Assembly (NCBI RefSeq): GCF_003058165.1
Contig: NZ_QBUC01000014.1
Span: 28,691-92,690, forward strand
DNA from: Paenisporosarcina sp. OV554
Lineage (GTDB): Bacteria; Bacillota; Bacilli; Bacillales_A; Planococcaceae
Length of the DNA stretch: 64,000 bases
Direction: 5' to 3'
The notes beneath the pieces were generated by a model, which saw only the letters and a program-made list of their open reading frames with translations, did not search any database and had not been told where the DNA came from. This document shows positions 16,439-26,180 of this stretch, piece by piece. The stretch's first letter is position 1. Each line of letters starts with the position of its first letter. The position numbers and the translations under genes are program-made.

Positions 16439-17704
16439 TCACTTGTTCTCCCTATCTTTATGATCGTCTAAAAAGTCTTTACTAAAACTCGTTTTAGATT
16501 CATACGTTGGCTTTCGAACTTGAGTTTGACCTCTAGTAACCATTTCTTTGCCGAATCTTTTTTGAAGTGATTCGACTAAATTTAATATCGGCTCTTCTTT
16601 AGCGTGTTCTTCAAAATTGTAAATAGATAGTTGTTCAGTAAAGTCTACGCGATCTACCACATTACTAACCGTTACACCTAATAGCCGTATCGGCTGACCA
16701 TCCCAATTTTTCGTAAATAAGGTCCACGCAACTTCAAATATTTTTTCCTTTTCATAAATCAAGTTACGAGTCGATTGACTACGTGAAGAATTATTCCAAT
16801 CTGAATCCCGTATTTGTATGGATACTGTTGGACCTGCTAAGCGCTTCGATTCCAAACGATTTGCGACTTTTGAAGTTAAGCTTTTGAACACTTTTTTCAA
16901 TTCATGAAGATCACTTTCATCAGTAGGTAAAGTTGTTGAACTTCCAACACTCTTCGTATCATAGACAGAATCTGGATCGACAGCACGATCATCAAATCCA
17001 TTTGCACGTTTTTTTAATCGACTGCCATTCTTTCCAAGGGTTTCTTTTAATAAACCTTCTTCTGCTTTTGCAATATCGCCAATCGTTTGTAATCCTATAC
17101 TGTACAATTTTTTGGCCGTACTTTCCCCCACACCATGCATGTCTAGAACTGGCAGTGGCCAAAGTATTTTATCAATATCACGTTTACGTAATACTGTAAT
17201 GCCCATTGGTTTCTTTAGATTTGACGCCGTTTTTGCTAAGAACTTATTCGGAGCAATGCCAATCGAACAAGGCAAATCAAGTTCCGTTAACAACCTCGTC
17301 TGAATATCGTCAGCAATTTGAAGAGCGGTCATTGGTCCATCAATATTGGTAACGTCCATATAGCCTTCATCAATAGATACTGGTTCTACTTGTATTGTAT
17401 ATGATTTTAAAACTTCAAACATCGCTCGTGATGCAATTCGATATCGCTCAAAATTAGGTGGCAATAATATAAGCTCAGGACATTTTCGTTTAGCTTCCCA
17501 GACGCTCATCGTTGTGTAAACACCTTTTGCACGTGCTTCGTAAGAACAGGTCACTAATATTCCACGCCGTTCTTTTGGATTACCCGCAATTGCAATTGCT
17601 TTGCCTTTTAAGCTTGGATCGTATGATTGCTCAACAGATGCATAAAAACTATTCATATCGATATGAAAAATAATCCGAGAATTTCCTCGTTTTATGCTTG
17701 TCAT
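16439..17704 (-). CDS. dinB: DNA polymerase IV (Y-family)
   Basis: An error-prone translesion polymerase. The 421-residue protein shows the first catalytic Asp in IFHIDMNSFYASVEQS, the YEARAKGVYTTMSVWEAKR fingers motif, and SIDEGYMDVT with the catalytic Asp-Glu. HhH motifs follow at LDMHGVGESTAKKLYSIG, then the little-finger domain with RLLGVTVSNV. The C-terminal tail is basic and charged. The frame extends 28 codons upstream, but that extension lies over a terminator; ATG 17704 with GAGG upstream is the real start. No beta-clamp motif is obvious at the very end. Confidence 0.92.
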   Translation of the reverse strand: MTSIKRGNSRIIFHIDMNSFYASVEQSYDPSLKGKAIAIAGNPKERRGILVTCSYEARAKGVYTTMSVWEAKRKCPELILLPPNFERYRIASRAMFEVLKSYTIQVEPVSIDEGYMDVTNIDGPMTALQIADDIQTRLLTELDLPCSIGIAPNKFLAKTASNLKKPMGITVLRKRDIDKILWPLPVLDMHGVGESTAKKLYSIGLQTIGDIAKAEEGLLKETLGKNGSRLKKRANGFDDRAVDPDSVYDTKSVGSSTTLPTDESDLHELKKVFKSLTSKVANRLESKRLAGPTVSIQIRDSDWNNSSRSQSTRNLIYEKEKIFEVAWTLFTKNWDGQPIRLLGVTVSNVVDRVDFTEQLSIYNFEEHAKEEPILNLVESLQKRFGKEMVTRGQTQVRKPTYESKTSFSKDFLDDHKDRENK

Positions 17705-17743
17705 GTCCTCATCGCCTCTACTTGTACTTAGTTTAATCATAAC

Positions 17744-17783
17744 AAAAAAAGAGAAGTCAGGGGCATCCTGACTTCTCTTTTCC
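17744..17783 (-). terminator. Terminator between the peptidase gene and dinB
   Basis: AGAGAAGTCAGG / CCTGACTTCTCT stem with A- and T-runs on the two sides. Confidence 0.85.
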
Positions 17784-17793
17784 ATCAAGTTAT

Positions 17794-18918
17794 TTAAACT
17801 TGTTTAGAAGACTCTTTTACAATCTCTACAAGTAGATCTGATAATTTCTCAAGTTCTGCAACAGGCATCCGTTCATTTTTCGTATGAATTTCTTCATAAC
17901 CCACAGATAAGTTAACCGTAGGAATGCCGAAACCAGCGATAATATTAGCATCACTACCACCACCACTAGTACCTAGATTTGGAGTGAGACCAAGGTTTTT
18001 AACTGCTTTTACAGCTACTTGTGTCACATGTTCTTCTTCCCCAAAACGGAAACCAGGGTACATTAGTTGTATTTCGATTTCTGCTTGTCCACCCATGGCA
18101 GCTGCAGTTTCTTCAAAAACAGATTTCATGTGTGCAGTTTGTTTATCCAGTTTTTCAGGAACAATTGAACGTGCTTCAGCTAATATTTTCACTTCATCGC
18201 AGACAATATTTGTTGCACCACCGCCTTCAAAGCTACCGATATTAGCAGTTGTTTCTTCATCGATCCGTCCCAAAGTCATTTTTGCAATTGATTTTGAAGC
18301 GATGTTAATAGCAGAAATACCTTTTTCAGGTGCTACACCTGCATGAGCTGTTTTACCACGAATCGTTGCCCAAATTTTAGCTTGATATGGCGCTGCAGTT
18401 ACAATACCGCCGACTTTTCCGTCAGAATCGACTGCAAAGCCATATTTCGCTGTAATACGAGTAGGATCCAAGTGTTTAGCTCCTGCTAAGCCACTTTCCT
18501 CCCCTGCTGTAATAATAAATTGAATATCTCCGTGCTCAATTGACTCTTCTTTCAATCGCTTCACCATGTCGAAAAGAGCCGCTATTCCTGCTTTATCATC
18601 AGCACCTAAAATAGTGGTGCCGTCTGAGTATATATAGCCATCTTCACGTAGTTCAGGTTTGATTCCTTTACCAGGTACAACAGTGTCCATATGCGTAGTG
18701 AAATAAATAGTGGTTACATCAGGCTTGCTACCCTTTAAAGTGGCAATTAAGTTACCTGCTCCATGTCCACTTTTAGTAGCCGAATCATCTTCGAATACAT
18801 CAAAACCTAAAGCTTCTAATTTCCCAATTAGAATAGGTGCAATAAGTTGCTCATGTTTAGTTTCAGAATCTATTTGAATAAGTTCTAAAAATTCATCAAC
18901 TAATCGTTGATTGGTCAT
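17794..18918 (-). CDS. yqjE: PepT-like M20 family metallopeptidase
   Basis: The 374-residue M20/M25/M40 peptidase carries the two-zinc ligands in THMDTVVPG (His-x-Asp, about residues 77-85), GADDKAGIAAL (bridging Asp), TAGEESGLAG (catalytic Glu plus ligand) and the late HTKNERM. The HAGVAPEKGISAIN stretch marks the dimerisation/lid domain. It matches B. subtilis YqjE, annotated as a tripeptidase-like protein. AAAGGAG before ATG 18918 sets the start, 13 bases after the yqjD stop; a longer frame from 18951 would overlap yqjD. Confidence 0.88.
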   Translation of the reverse strand: MTNQRLVDEFLELIQIDSETKHEQLIAPILIGKLEALGFDVFEDDSATKSGHGAGNLIATLKGSKPDVTTIYFTTHMDTVVPGKGIKPELREDGYIYSDGTTILGADDKAGIAALFDMVKRLKEESIEHGDIQFIITAGEESGLAGAKHLDPTRITAKYGFAVDSDGKVGGIVTAAPYQAKIWATIRGKTAHAGVAPEKGISAINIASKSIAKMTLGRIDEETTANIGSFEGGGATNIVCDEVKILAEARSIVPEKLDKQTAHMKSVFEETAAAMGGQAEIEIQLMYPGFRFGEEEHVTQVAVKAVKNLGLTPNLGTSGGGSDANIIAGFGIPTVNLSVGYEEIHTKNERMPVAELEKLSDLLVEIVKESSKQV

Positions 18919-18931
18919 GTGAAAAACTCCT

Positions 18932-20479
18932 TTATAATGGGATATTCCCATGCTTTTTGGCTGGTCTCGTTTCTTTCTTATTGCGCATCATATCTAATGC
19001 TTGAATGAGTTTAATACGTGTTTCTCGAGGGTCAATTACATCGTCGACCATACCACGCGCTGCGGCAACATATGGGTTTGCAAATTTTTCGCGATATTCC
19101 TCGATTTTTGTCGCACGCGTTTGTTCAGGATTGTCACTTTGCGCGATTTCCCGGGAAAAGATTACGTTCGCTGCCCCTTGTGGACCCATCACTGCAATCT
19201 CTGCATTTGGCCAAGAAAACACCAAATCCGCTCCAATTGATTTCGAGTTAAGAGCTACATACGCACCACCATATGCTTTACGTAAGATAACGGTCATTTT
19301 CGGAACCGTTGCTTCTGAATATGCATATAAAATTTTAGCCCCATGACGAATAATTCCACCATGTTCTTGTTTTATCCCTGGGAAGAATCCGGTAACATCT
19401 TCAAATGTGATAATTGGAATATTAAATGAGTCACAGAATCGAATAAAACGAGCTGCTTTATCCGAAGAATCGATATCAAGACCACCCGCCATCACTTTAG
19501 GTTGGTTACAAACTAATCCAACAACCTCGCCTTTGATTCGAGCAAGTCCAACGACAACATTACGAGCGAATTCTTTTTGTACTTCCATGAACGAATCTTG
19601 ATCCACAACTTGTTCAATCACTCTTCGAATATCATAAGGTCTTATTGCTTCAAACGGAACGACTTCAGTTAATTCTGGACGATAGTCGTCTAGTTGATCC
19701 ACTTCTAAACGAGGTGGCTTTTCGTCGTTATTTTGTGGCAAGTAACTTAATAAATCTCTTACTTGTTGTAAGATTTCTTGTTCGGTTTCCGCACGGAAGT
19801 GAGCATTTCCACTAATGGCATTATGTACTTTTGAACCACCCAAGTCTTCAGAAGAAATTTTTTCTCCAGTAACAGTTTCAATTACTTTTGGTCCTGTAAT
19901 AAACATTTGACTCGTTTTATCAACCATGAATACAAAATCAGTAATGGCTGGAGAGTAAACAGCACCACCAGCACATGGTCCCAAAATGACAGAAATTTGT
20001 GGAATCACACCAGAATAAATAGCATTTCGATAGAAAATATGTCCGTATCCATCGAGTGATACAACACCTTCTTGAATACGTGCACCACCAGAATCATTTA
20101 ATCCAATAAATGGAGCACCATTTTTAGCAGCTAAATCCATCACATTGGCAATTTTCATGGCATGCATTTCCCCAAGCGCGCCACCAAAGACTGTAAAGTC
20201 TTGTGAGAATAAGTATATTGCACGTCCATTTACTTTTCCGTAACCTGTTACGACTCCATCTCCTGGACCCTTTTGAGTATCCATCCCAAAGTCAACTGTT
20301 CGGTGTTCTACAAATGGATTCAATTCAACAAACGTCCCTCGATCGACCAATAAGTCAATACGTTCACGCGCTGTCAATTTACCTTTAGCATGTTGTTTTT
20401 CTATCCGTTCGTCTCCGCCACCAAGTTCAATCTCACGCTTGCGATCATATAAATCACTAATTTTCTCATAAATATCCAT
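18932..20479 (-). CDS. yqjD: Propionyl-CoA/methylmalonyl-CoA carboxyltransferase subunit
   Basis: The 515-residue carboxyltransferase moves CO2 from carboxybiotin to propionyl-CoA, giving (S)-methylmalonyl-CoA. It has both crotonase-like halves: the N-half oxyanion hole region GLNDSGGARIQEGVVSLDGY and the C-half DVTGFFPGIKQEHGGIIRHG with KAYGGAYVALNS, typical of PccB/MmdA. No membrane decarboxylase subunits are nearby, so biotin carboxylase and carrier must come from elsewhere; the AccC/AccB genes in this window are the obvious local candidates, by inference. The start is 6 bases after the epimerase stop, so they form one operon. Confidence 0.92.
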   Translation of the reverse strand: MDIYEKISDLYDRKREIELGGGDERIEKQHAKGKLTARERIDLLVDRGTFVELNPFVEHRTVDFGMDTQKGPGDGVVTGYGKVNGRAIYLFSQDFTVFGGALGEMHAMKIANVMDLAAKNGAPFIGLNDSGGARIQEGVVSLDGYGHIFYRNAIYSGVIPQISVILGPCAGGAVYSPAITDFVFMVDKTSQMFITGPKVIETVTGEKISSEDLGGSKVHNAISGNAHFRAETEQEILQQVRDLLSYLPQNNDEKPPRLEVDQLDDYRPELTEVVPFEAIRPYDIRRVIEQVVDQDSFMEVQKEFARNVVVGLARIKGEVVGLVCNQPKVMAGGLDIDSSDKAARFIRFCDSFNIPIITFEDVTGFFPGIKQEHGGIIRHGAKILYAYSEATVPKMTVILRKAYGGAYVALNSKSIGADLVFSWPNAEIAVMGPQGAANVIFSREIAQSDNPEQTRATKIEEYREKFANPYVAAARGMVDDVIDPRETRIKLIQALDMMRNKKETRPAKKHGNIPL

Positions 20480-20485
20480 TTAGTA

Positions 20486-20905
20486 TTACCCCTTTATACT
20501 GCTTTTATCACATAATTCATATAACACGCCGAAAGAAGATTTCGGATGTAAAAACGCCACTTGTGCACCACCCGCTCCTATCTTCGGTTGTTCATTTAAT
20601 ATTCGAATTCCTTTTTCTCGAAGTTCATTCATGCGTTCTTCAATTCCTTCAACACCGAAAGCGATATGATGAATGCCTTCCCCTTTTTTCTCAATAAACG
20701 AATGAATGGCACTTTGTTCTGACATTGGCTCTAGTAACTCCAGTTTAACATTACCTGCATCAATGAATGCCACACGAACTGATTCGGAAGCCACTTCTTC
20801 AATTTTCAAAACTTTTAGTCCAAGTGTTTCTGTATAATAAGGGATTGTTTCGTCTAGATTTTTAACGGCGATGCCGATATGATCAACCTTTTTCAAAATA
20901 GCCAC
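20486..20905 (-). CDS. mce: Methylmalonyl-CoA epimerase
   Basis: It interconverts (S)- and (R)-methylmalonyl-CoA so that the mutase can use it. The 139-residue VOC-fold protein has metal ligands in VDHIGIAVKNLDETIPYY (His near residue 8), GEGIHHIAFGVEGIEER (His near 82) and the C-terminal FGVLYELCD (Glu). Its length is normal. It precedes yqjD in one operon, as in B. subtilis yqjCD, and completes a pathway with mutAB nearby. Confidence 0.92.
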   Translation of the reverse strand: MAILKKVDHIGIAVKNLDETIPYYTETLGLKVLKIEEVASESVRVAFIDAGNVKLELLEPMSEQSAIHSFIEKKGEGIHHIAFGVEGIEERMNELREKGIRILNEQPKIGAGGAQVAFLHPKSSFGVLYELCDKSSIKG

Positions 20906-21022
20906 ACCCTTCTATAATGTCCATCCTCTATTGTACCGATTTCTTTTTGAAAACTCTACCTCTTGAGAATTTTTTCGATTTCTACTACACTTAAGACTAG
21001 ATTGTTAAAGGAGTTGTATCAT

Positions 21023-21118
21023 ATGCGTAATGCTAATTTTCGTAAGTTCATCGTCTATTTAATGATTATCATGATGGTTTTATCAAGTGCCTTGTTTGGA
21101 TTAAGTTTATTCTTCTAA
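21023..21118 (+). CDS. Stressosome-associated miniprotein Prli42-like
   Basis: A 31-residue gene, MRNANFRKFIVYLMIIMMVL followed by SSALFGLSLFF, with a strong AAAGGAG seven bases upstream and a terminator right after. A basic N-terminus (RNANFRKF) followed by one membrane helix is the pattern of Prli42, the membrane anchor of the stressosome in Listeria and relatives. In Bacillales such a gene commonly sits between yqjA and yqjC, as here. Assignment is by length, topology and location, not by alignment. Confidence 0.75.
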   Translation: MRNANFRKFIVYLMIIMMVLSSALFGLSLFF

Positions 21119-21168
21119 AAAAACAGCTTTGAAGGAATGTTTAATCCTTCGCAGCTGTCTTTTTTTTC
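21117..21168. terminator. Bidirectional terminator
   Basis: AACAGCTtTGAAGGA / TCCTTCgcAGCTGT with A7 and T8 flanks, shared by the Prli42-like gene and yqjA. Confidence 0.88.
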
Positions 21169-22130
21169 ATTTTGAATCCGACAAAGTTCCGTTTAATTTG
21201 TAAATATTGCTCCATTTCTTCAATAAACTGATAGAGAGCAGCCATTGCCAAAAAGTTTTCATGATCTTTTGGAAGTGGCATCTTCGAGAATTCTTCTTTT
21301 ACATCATCTAATTTTGAGATAAAGGTATTCGCAGTATTTCCAGAATGCACATGGTTGGCTAAATCCTCAATAAATTCCCCGACGTGATAAGAGTGAGAAA
21401 TAGTGACTGGCAACGCAGTGATTTTCGGTAAGACTCGCTCAATAATTTCGAACTGTTGTTCGCGCATGTCAAAATAAAGATAATAAAGATTTTGTCTTCG
21501 ATTTAGATGGTTTTCAACATCTTTGTATGCAAGGGCTTTTCCTTTTTCAATGACTTCAGCTGCTTGAACGAGCTCTTTTCCGTCCCAGTCCGAATCCTTG
21601 TTGCGTAAGTACAAAGCAATTTCATGAAAGATTGTTGAATACAGTGATTCGAGAGTTAATCGATATTTCTTTAAATCATTTTCTATGTCTGGCATATACA
21701 TATTGACGAGCAGTGCTACACCGAAGCCTACAGCCATCAATTGAGCTTCATTCCACAAAAGTGCCCATGATAATTCTTTTGCATCAAATAAATGGAGTAA
21801 GATGACAACACTTGAAACAAAGCCATCTTGAAATTTTAAAGAAACAAGAGTTGGAATGAAAAGTAGTAAAATAATACCAAAAACGATTGGATTATAAGCA
21901 ATTCCTTCAAAAAAGACAAATGCAAATCCGATACCAATTATGCTTGAAATTATGCGCGCATAGACGGCACGAACCGATTTTCTTTTCGTTGGTTGAATAC
22001 ATAATACCGTTAATATAAATGCAGAACTATAATAATCCAAATTTAAAAACATGGCGATGAGCATGGCAATACTAGCACCAACAGCTGTTTTTAACGTTCG
22101 ATAACCGATACGAAATCGTCGGAAATCCAT
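21141..22130 (-). CDS. yqjA: Aromatic acid exporter family (FUSC-like) membrane protein
   Basis: The 329-residue protein opens with RIGYRTLKTAVGASIAMLIA, then five to six membrane helices within the first 160 residues (TVLCIQPTKRKSVRAVYARI between the second and third). A cytoplasmic helical C-terminal domain follows (about 170-320). This is the ArAE_1/DUF939 layout of B. subtilis YqjA. Relatives are called putative aromatic-acid exporters, but the function is not established. It is convergent with the Prli42-like gene. Confidence 0.82.
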   Translation of the reverse strand: MDFRRFRIGYRTLKTAVGASIAMLIAMFLNLDYYSSAFILTVLCIQPTKRKSVRAVYARIISSIIGIGFAFVFFEGIAYNPIVFGIILLLFIPTLVSLKFQDGFVSSVVILLHLFDAKELSWALLWNEAQLMAVGFGVALLVNMYMPDIENDLKKYRLTLESLYSTIFHEIALYLRNKDSDWDGKELVQAAEVIEKGKALAYKDVENHLNRRQNLYYLYFDMREQQFEIIERVLPKITALPVTISHSYHVGEFIEDLANHVHSGNTANTFISKLDDVKEEFSKMPLPKDHENFLAMAALYQFIEEMEQYLQIKRNFVGFKMKKKTAAKD

Positions 22131-22260
22131 GTGTTCACCAACTTTCGTAAGAAAAGTGTAAATCTACATTTTCTTAACTTGTATCAAGATTAGCCAATTA
22201 TTTATTCTTTTAACTATATTAATGCAGTTGATATTAAATAAAAACGAAAGAGTTCATTTG

Positions 22261-22371
22261 TGTCTAGCATGCCGCATGAGCGTGAAGCTTGAGACCCACG
22301 TTTTCATACTTGTTGGCTCATGCAAACCATACGCTAGCGCATATGTACGACAACAATAGTAAAGTTTAACA
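22261..22371 (-). repeat. Dispersed intergenic repeat, copy A
   Basis: On the minus strand it reads GTTAAACTTTACTATTGTTG then CGTACATATGCG... GAGCCAACAAGTATGAAAAC ... TGCGGCATGCTAGACA. Copy B at 38767-38887 has the same blocks in the same order, in opposite orientation in the window. It contains no ORF. Confidence 0.75.
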
Positions 22372-22397
22372 AAGGCAATCTTATAGAAATAAAGAAG

Positions 22398-22428
22398 AAA
22401 AAGAGCACTGAATAGTGCCCTTCTCATT
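22398..22428 (-). terminator. Terminator of brxB
   Basis: GGCACT-ATTC-AGTGCT followed by CTTTTTCTT on the minus strand. Confidence 0.7.
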
Positions 22429-22429
22429 T

Positions 22430-22870
22430 TTATAGCTCGTCACAATGTTCTTCAAAAAGGGCTTGAATGTGAGTAATAACTGACATTGGATCATGACCTT
22501 CTATCTCGTGACGGCCAATTTCAGCAATAGCTTGTCCATCTTTTAATAGAACAAATGAAGGTGATGAAGGTAAATGCTCTTCACCAAAAAGCATACGTGC
22601 TTGAGCAGTTGCTTCCTTATCTTGTCCTGCAAATACCGTAACTAAGTGATTTGGACGTTTATCATAATGTACTGCATTGGCAGCTGCTGGACGAGCAATC
22701 CCACCTGCACAACCACATACTGAGTTAATCATAACTAGTGAAGTACCTTGACGAGCGAATGCTTGTTCAACGTCTTCTGCTGAAGTTAATTGCTCATATC
22801 CGCTTGCTTCCATTTCACCGCGAGCTTGTCGTACTATATCATTCATTAATAAGTTAAAATCCATATTCAT
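22430..22870 (-). CDS. brxB: Bacilliredoxin BrxB
   Basis: It removes bacillithiol from bacillithiolated proteins. The 146-residue DUF1094/UPF0403 protein has the CGC active site (C52-G-C54) in [25 protein letters not shown] sits 8 bases before the ATG. Among the paralogues YphP (BrxA) and YqiW (BrxB), the location beside yqjA and the bkd block points to YqiW/BrxB. It implies that the host makes bacillithiol. A terminator follows. Confidence 0.9.
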   Translation of the reverse strand: MNMDFNLLMNDIVRQARGEMEASGYEQLTSAEDVEQAFARQGTSLVMINSVCGCAGGIARPAAANAVHYDKRPNHLVTVFAGQDKEATAQARMLFGEEHLPSSPSFVLLKDGQAIAEIGRHEIEGHDPMSVITHIQALFEEHCDEL

Positions 22871-22932
22871 TTGTAAATCTCCCTTCGAACTTCAATTCTA
22901 ATAATAGCAGTTCGTTTATTGACACGCAAAAA

Positions 22933-24027
22933 CTATGTTTTAGGCGTGGTTGGAAATAAATTTTCGACGGCTTGAGAAACCGTCATGTCGCCTCGCAAAA
23001 TTTCATGCTCTAGCAATTTGACTTGTGACTTTGTATCAGGTAATTCATAAAAATTGTCCATTAATCGGTCTGTAATCATGGTATGGAACCAATCTTTCGT
23101 TTGGGACTGTCGTCGATCTTCGAAAACACCAGAAGTCACGAGCGTCTCTTTGAACTTACTAATGATTTGCCAAACTTCATGTATTCCGATGTATTCAATA
23201 GAAGAAACAGGCATTGCTTTTGTGGTCCATCCTGGCGTTGCTGGTTGCAGAAAATGTAGAATTTGTTCATATTCAGCTGCGGTTTTTTTTGACATTTTCG
23301 CGTTATCACCATCTGCCTTGTGCACAACCAGCAAATCAGCCAACTCCATAATGCCTTTTTTCATCCCTTGAAGTTCGTCACCAGCACCCGTCAAAACTAG
23401 CAACATAAAGAAGTCTACCATGCCTCGGACAATTGTTTCGCTCTGACCAACACCTACTGTTTCAATTAAGATAACATCATATCCTGCAGCTTCACACAGT
23501 AACATGGTTTCTCGCGTTTTTTTATGAACGCCACCTAATGTTCCTGCAGATGGGGATGGTCGAATAAAAGCGTTTTCGTGTCTAACGAGGTCTTCCATTC
23601 TCGTTTTATCCCCTAAAATACTTCCTCCGGATAGGCTTGAGCTAGGATCTATGGCAAGAACGGCTACTTTATATCCCATTTCGCATAAATGTTTCCCAAA
23701 TGCCTCGATAAATGTACTTTTCCCTGCACCTGGAACTCCAGTGATGCCAATTCGAATACTATTTCCCGTATGCGGGAGAAGTTCTTGCAGTAACCGTTGA
23801 CCTGTTCGTTTATCTTCAGCTACTGTACTTTCAAGCAACGTAATGGCTTTAGCCAAATGGAGCCTAGAACCATGACGAATTTCACGAGAAAAGTCATCGA
23901 CAGAAATCTCTTTTTGGTGAGACCTTCGAAATTGCTTTCGAGTCGTTTGCCCCATACCGTCATGAGTAGACTTAAGTCCACCCATCACATTCATAGCGCT
24001 TTTCTGCTGGTTCTCCTGACCTTCCAT
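22933..24027 (-). CDS. meaB: Methylmalonyl-CoA mutase-associated GTPase
   Basis: A G3E-type P-loop GTPase that gates cofactor loading and protects methylmalonyl-CoA mutase. Walker A GVPGAGKS is at 97-104, followed by AIDPSSSLSGGSILGDKTRM (switch region), ETVGVGQSE and the NKxD equivalent VVHKADG. The 364-residue length is slightly long because of a 45-residue polar N-terminus. Its ATG overlaps the mutB stop by one base (TAATG), so mutA-mutB-meaB are translated together. Confidence 0.93.
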   Translation of the reverse strand: MEGQENQQKSAMNVMGGLKSTHDGMGQTTRKQFRRSHQKEISVDDFSREIRHGSRLHLAKAITLLESTVAEDKRTGQRLLQELLPHTGNSIRIGITGVPGAGKSTFIEAFGKHLCEMGYKVAVLAIDPSSSLSGGSILGDKTRMEDLVRHENAFIRPSPSAGTLGGVHKKTRETMLLCEAAGYDVILIETVGVGQSETIVRGMVDFFMLLVLTGAGDELQGMKKGIMELADLLVVHKADGDNAKMSKKTAAEYEQILHFLQPATPGWTTKAMPVSSIEYIGIHEVWQIISKFKETLVTSGVFEDRRQSQTKDWFHTMITDRLMDNFYELPDTKSQVKLLEHEILRGDMTVSQAVENLFPTTPKT

Positions 24028-26180
24028 TATTCCTTCACTTCCTCGTACCCAAGACGTCGGTAAATTTCTTCTATTACTTTCGCAGCAGCCACCGGAATGA
24101 CAGTTCCTGGTCCAAAAATCGCGGAAGCCCCATTTTCACGTAAAAACGCATAATCTTGAGCAGGAATTACGCCACCTACTACGATAAGGATATCTTCACG
24201 ACCTATTTTTTTTAGTTCACTTTGAAGTGCGGGTACTAATGTCATGTGACCTGCAGCAAGAGAACTTACGCCTATCACATGAACATCGTTTTCAGCTGCC
24301 TGTCTAGATGTTTCTTCAGGCGTTTGGAACAATGGGCCAATATCGACATCAAAACCTAAATCTGCGAAAGCAGTCGCAATGACTTTAGCTCCGCGATCGT
24401 GTCCATCTTGTCCCATTTTGGCAATCAAAATTCGTGGACGTCGCCCTTCGTTTTCCTTAAAGTCTTCGGTCATGTCTTTGACCACTTTTATTTCTTCATC
24501 ATTCGAGAAATTCGAACTATAAACGCCACTCACGGAACGAATCACCGCCTTATGTCGACCAGATACGCTTTCAATGGCATCTGAAATTTCACCAAGTGTA
24601 GCACGAACTCTCGCAGCTTGAACAGCACATGCAAGCAAGTTTTCTTCGCCAGATTCTGCCGCCTTTGTAAGGGCCGTTAGTGCAAGTTTGACATCATCTG
24701 CATTACGCGTTTGTTTCATTTTTTCGATTCGATCAATTTGTGTTTGTCGCACAACCGTATTATCAATATTTAAGATATCAATTGGATCTTCTTCTGATAA
24801 TCTGAATTTATTTACACCGATGATGATTTCTTTACCAGAATCTATTTGCGCTTGTTTTTTAGCAGCTGCTTCTTCAATTTTCATTTTCGGTAAGCCTGTC
24901 TCAATCGCTTTTGCCATTCCACCAAGTTCTTCGATTTCTTCAATCAATGACCATGCTTTCTGCATTAATTCATCCGTTAATTTTTCAACAGCATACGAAC
25001 CGCCCCATGGATCAATAACTTTTGTCATCATCGTTTCTTCTTGTAAGAAAAGCTGCGTATTTCGAGCGATTCGGGCAGAGAAATCCGTTGGTAAAGCAAT
25101 CGCTTCATCTAATGCATTTGTGTGAAGCGATTGTGTATGTCCCATTGCTGATGCATTTGCTTCTATTAACGTTCTGGTTACATTATTAAAAGGATCTTGT
25201 TCAGTTAAACTCCATCCTGATGTTTGAGAATGCGTTCGAAGTGCCAATGATTTTGGGTTCTTTGGATCAAACGTTTGCATCATTTGCGCCCAGATTCGAC
25301 GAGCAGCTCGCATTTTCGCTACTTCCATAAAGTAGTTCATGCCAATCGCCCAGAAGAATGACAAACGTGGAGCAAATGAATCGATGTCAATACCAGCTTG
25401 TAATCCCGTTCGGACGTATTCAAGACCATCAGCCAGTGTGTATGCTAACTCAATATCAGCAGTGGCACCCGCTTCTTGCATGTGGTAGCCAGAAATCGAG
25501 ATTGAATTAAATTTCGGCATAAACTTCGATGTGTATTCAAAAATATCAGCAATGATTTTCATCGACATTTTAGGTGGATAAATATATGTGTTACGGACCA
25601 TATACTCTTTTAAAATGTCATTTTGAATCGTTCCTGCCAGTTGTTCTAGTGAAACGCCTTGTTCTTCAGCTGTTACAATATAAAACGCTAAGATGGGCAA
25701 TACAGCACCATTCATGGTCATCGACACTGACATTTGATCAAGAGGTATACCGTTAAACAGGATTTTCATATCTTCGATTGAATCGATCGCGACTCCAGCT
25801 TTCCCAACGTCACCAGTTACTCGAGGGTGATCAGAATCGTATCCTCGATGTGTGGCTAAATCAAATGCAACAGACAATCCTTTTTGACCCATCGCTAAGT
25901 TTCGACGATAAAATGCATTGCTTTCTTCTGCGGTTGAAAATCCAGCATATTGGCGAACTGTCCAAGGACGTGAAACATACATCGTCGGATACGGTCCACG
26001 CGTATGAGGCGCAATACCTGGGAAATCTGACAAATGCTCAAGTGATTCAAGATCTTCTTTTGCATATCTAGAATTTAGACGTATGCCTTCATTAGTTAAA
26101 AAAGTATTTTCAGCAACTGACGAATTCTTTTCTTGAGTAACTATTTTTTCTAATTGAACCGCTTTAAAATTGGGCTTCAT
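24027..26180 (-). CDS. mutB: Methylmalonyl-CoA mutase, large (catalytic) subunit
   Basis: It rearranges (R)-methylmalonyl-CoA to succinyl-CoA with adenosylcobalamin. The 717-residue protein has the TIM barrel ([40 protein letters not shown]) and the C-terminal B12 domain with the base-off motif DGHDRG at 592-597 (H594 is the lower cobalt ligand), then [14 protein letters not shown] and GGVIP. It overlaps mutA by 4 bases and meaB by 1. Confidence 0.95.
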   Translation of the reverse strand: MKPNFKAVQLEKIVTQEKNSSVAENTFLTNEGIRLNSRYAKEDLESLEHLSDFPGIAPHTRGPYPTMYVSRPWTVRQYAGFSTAEESNAFYRRNLAMGQKGLSVAFDLATHRGYDSDHPRVTGDVGKAGVAIDSIEDMKILFNGIPLDQMSVSMTMNGAVLPILAFYIVTAEEQGVSLEQLAGTIQNDILKEYMVRNTYIYPPKMSMKIIADIFEYTSKFMPKFNSISISGYHMQEAGATADIELAYTLADGLEYVRTGLQAGIDIDSFAPRLSFFWAIGMNYFMEVAKMRAARRIWAQMMQTFDPKNPKSLALRTHSQTSGWSLTEQDPFNNVTRTLIEANASAMGHTQSLHTNALDEAIALPTDFSARIARNTQLFLQEETMMTKVIDPWGGSYAVEKLTDELMQKAWSLIEEIEELGGMAKAIETGLPKMKIEEAAAKKQAQIDSGKEIIIGVNKFRLSEEDPIDILNIDNTVVRQTQIDRIEKMKQTRNADDVKLALTALTKAAESGEENLLACAVQAARVRATLGEISDAIESVSGRHKAVIRSVSGVYSSNFSNDEEIKVVKDMTEDFKENEGRRPRILIAKMGQDGHDRGAKVIATAFADLGFDVDIGPLFQTPEETSRQAAENDVHVIGVSSLAAGHMTLVPALQSELKKIGREDILIVVGGVIPAQDYAFLRENGASAIFGPGTVIPVAAAKVIEEIYRRLGYEEVKE

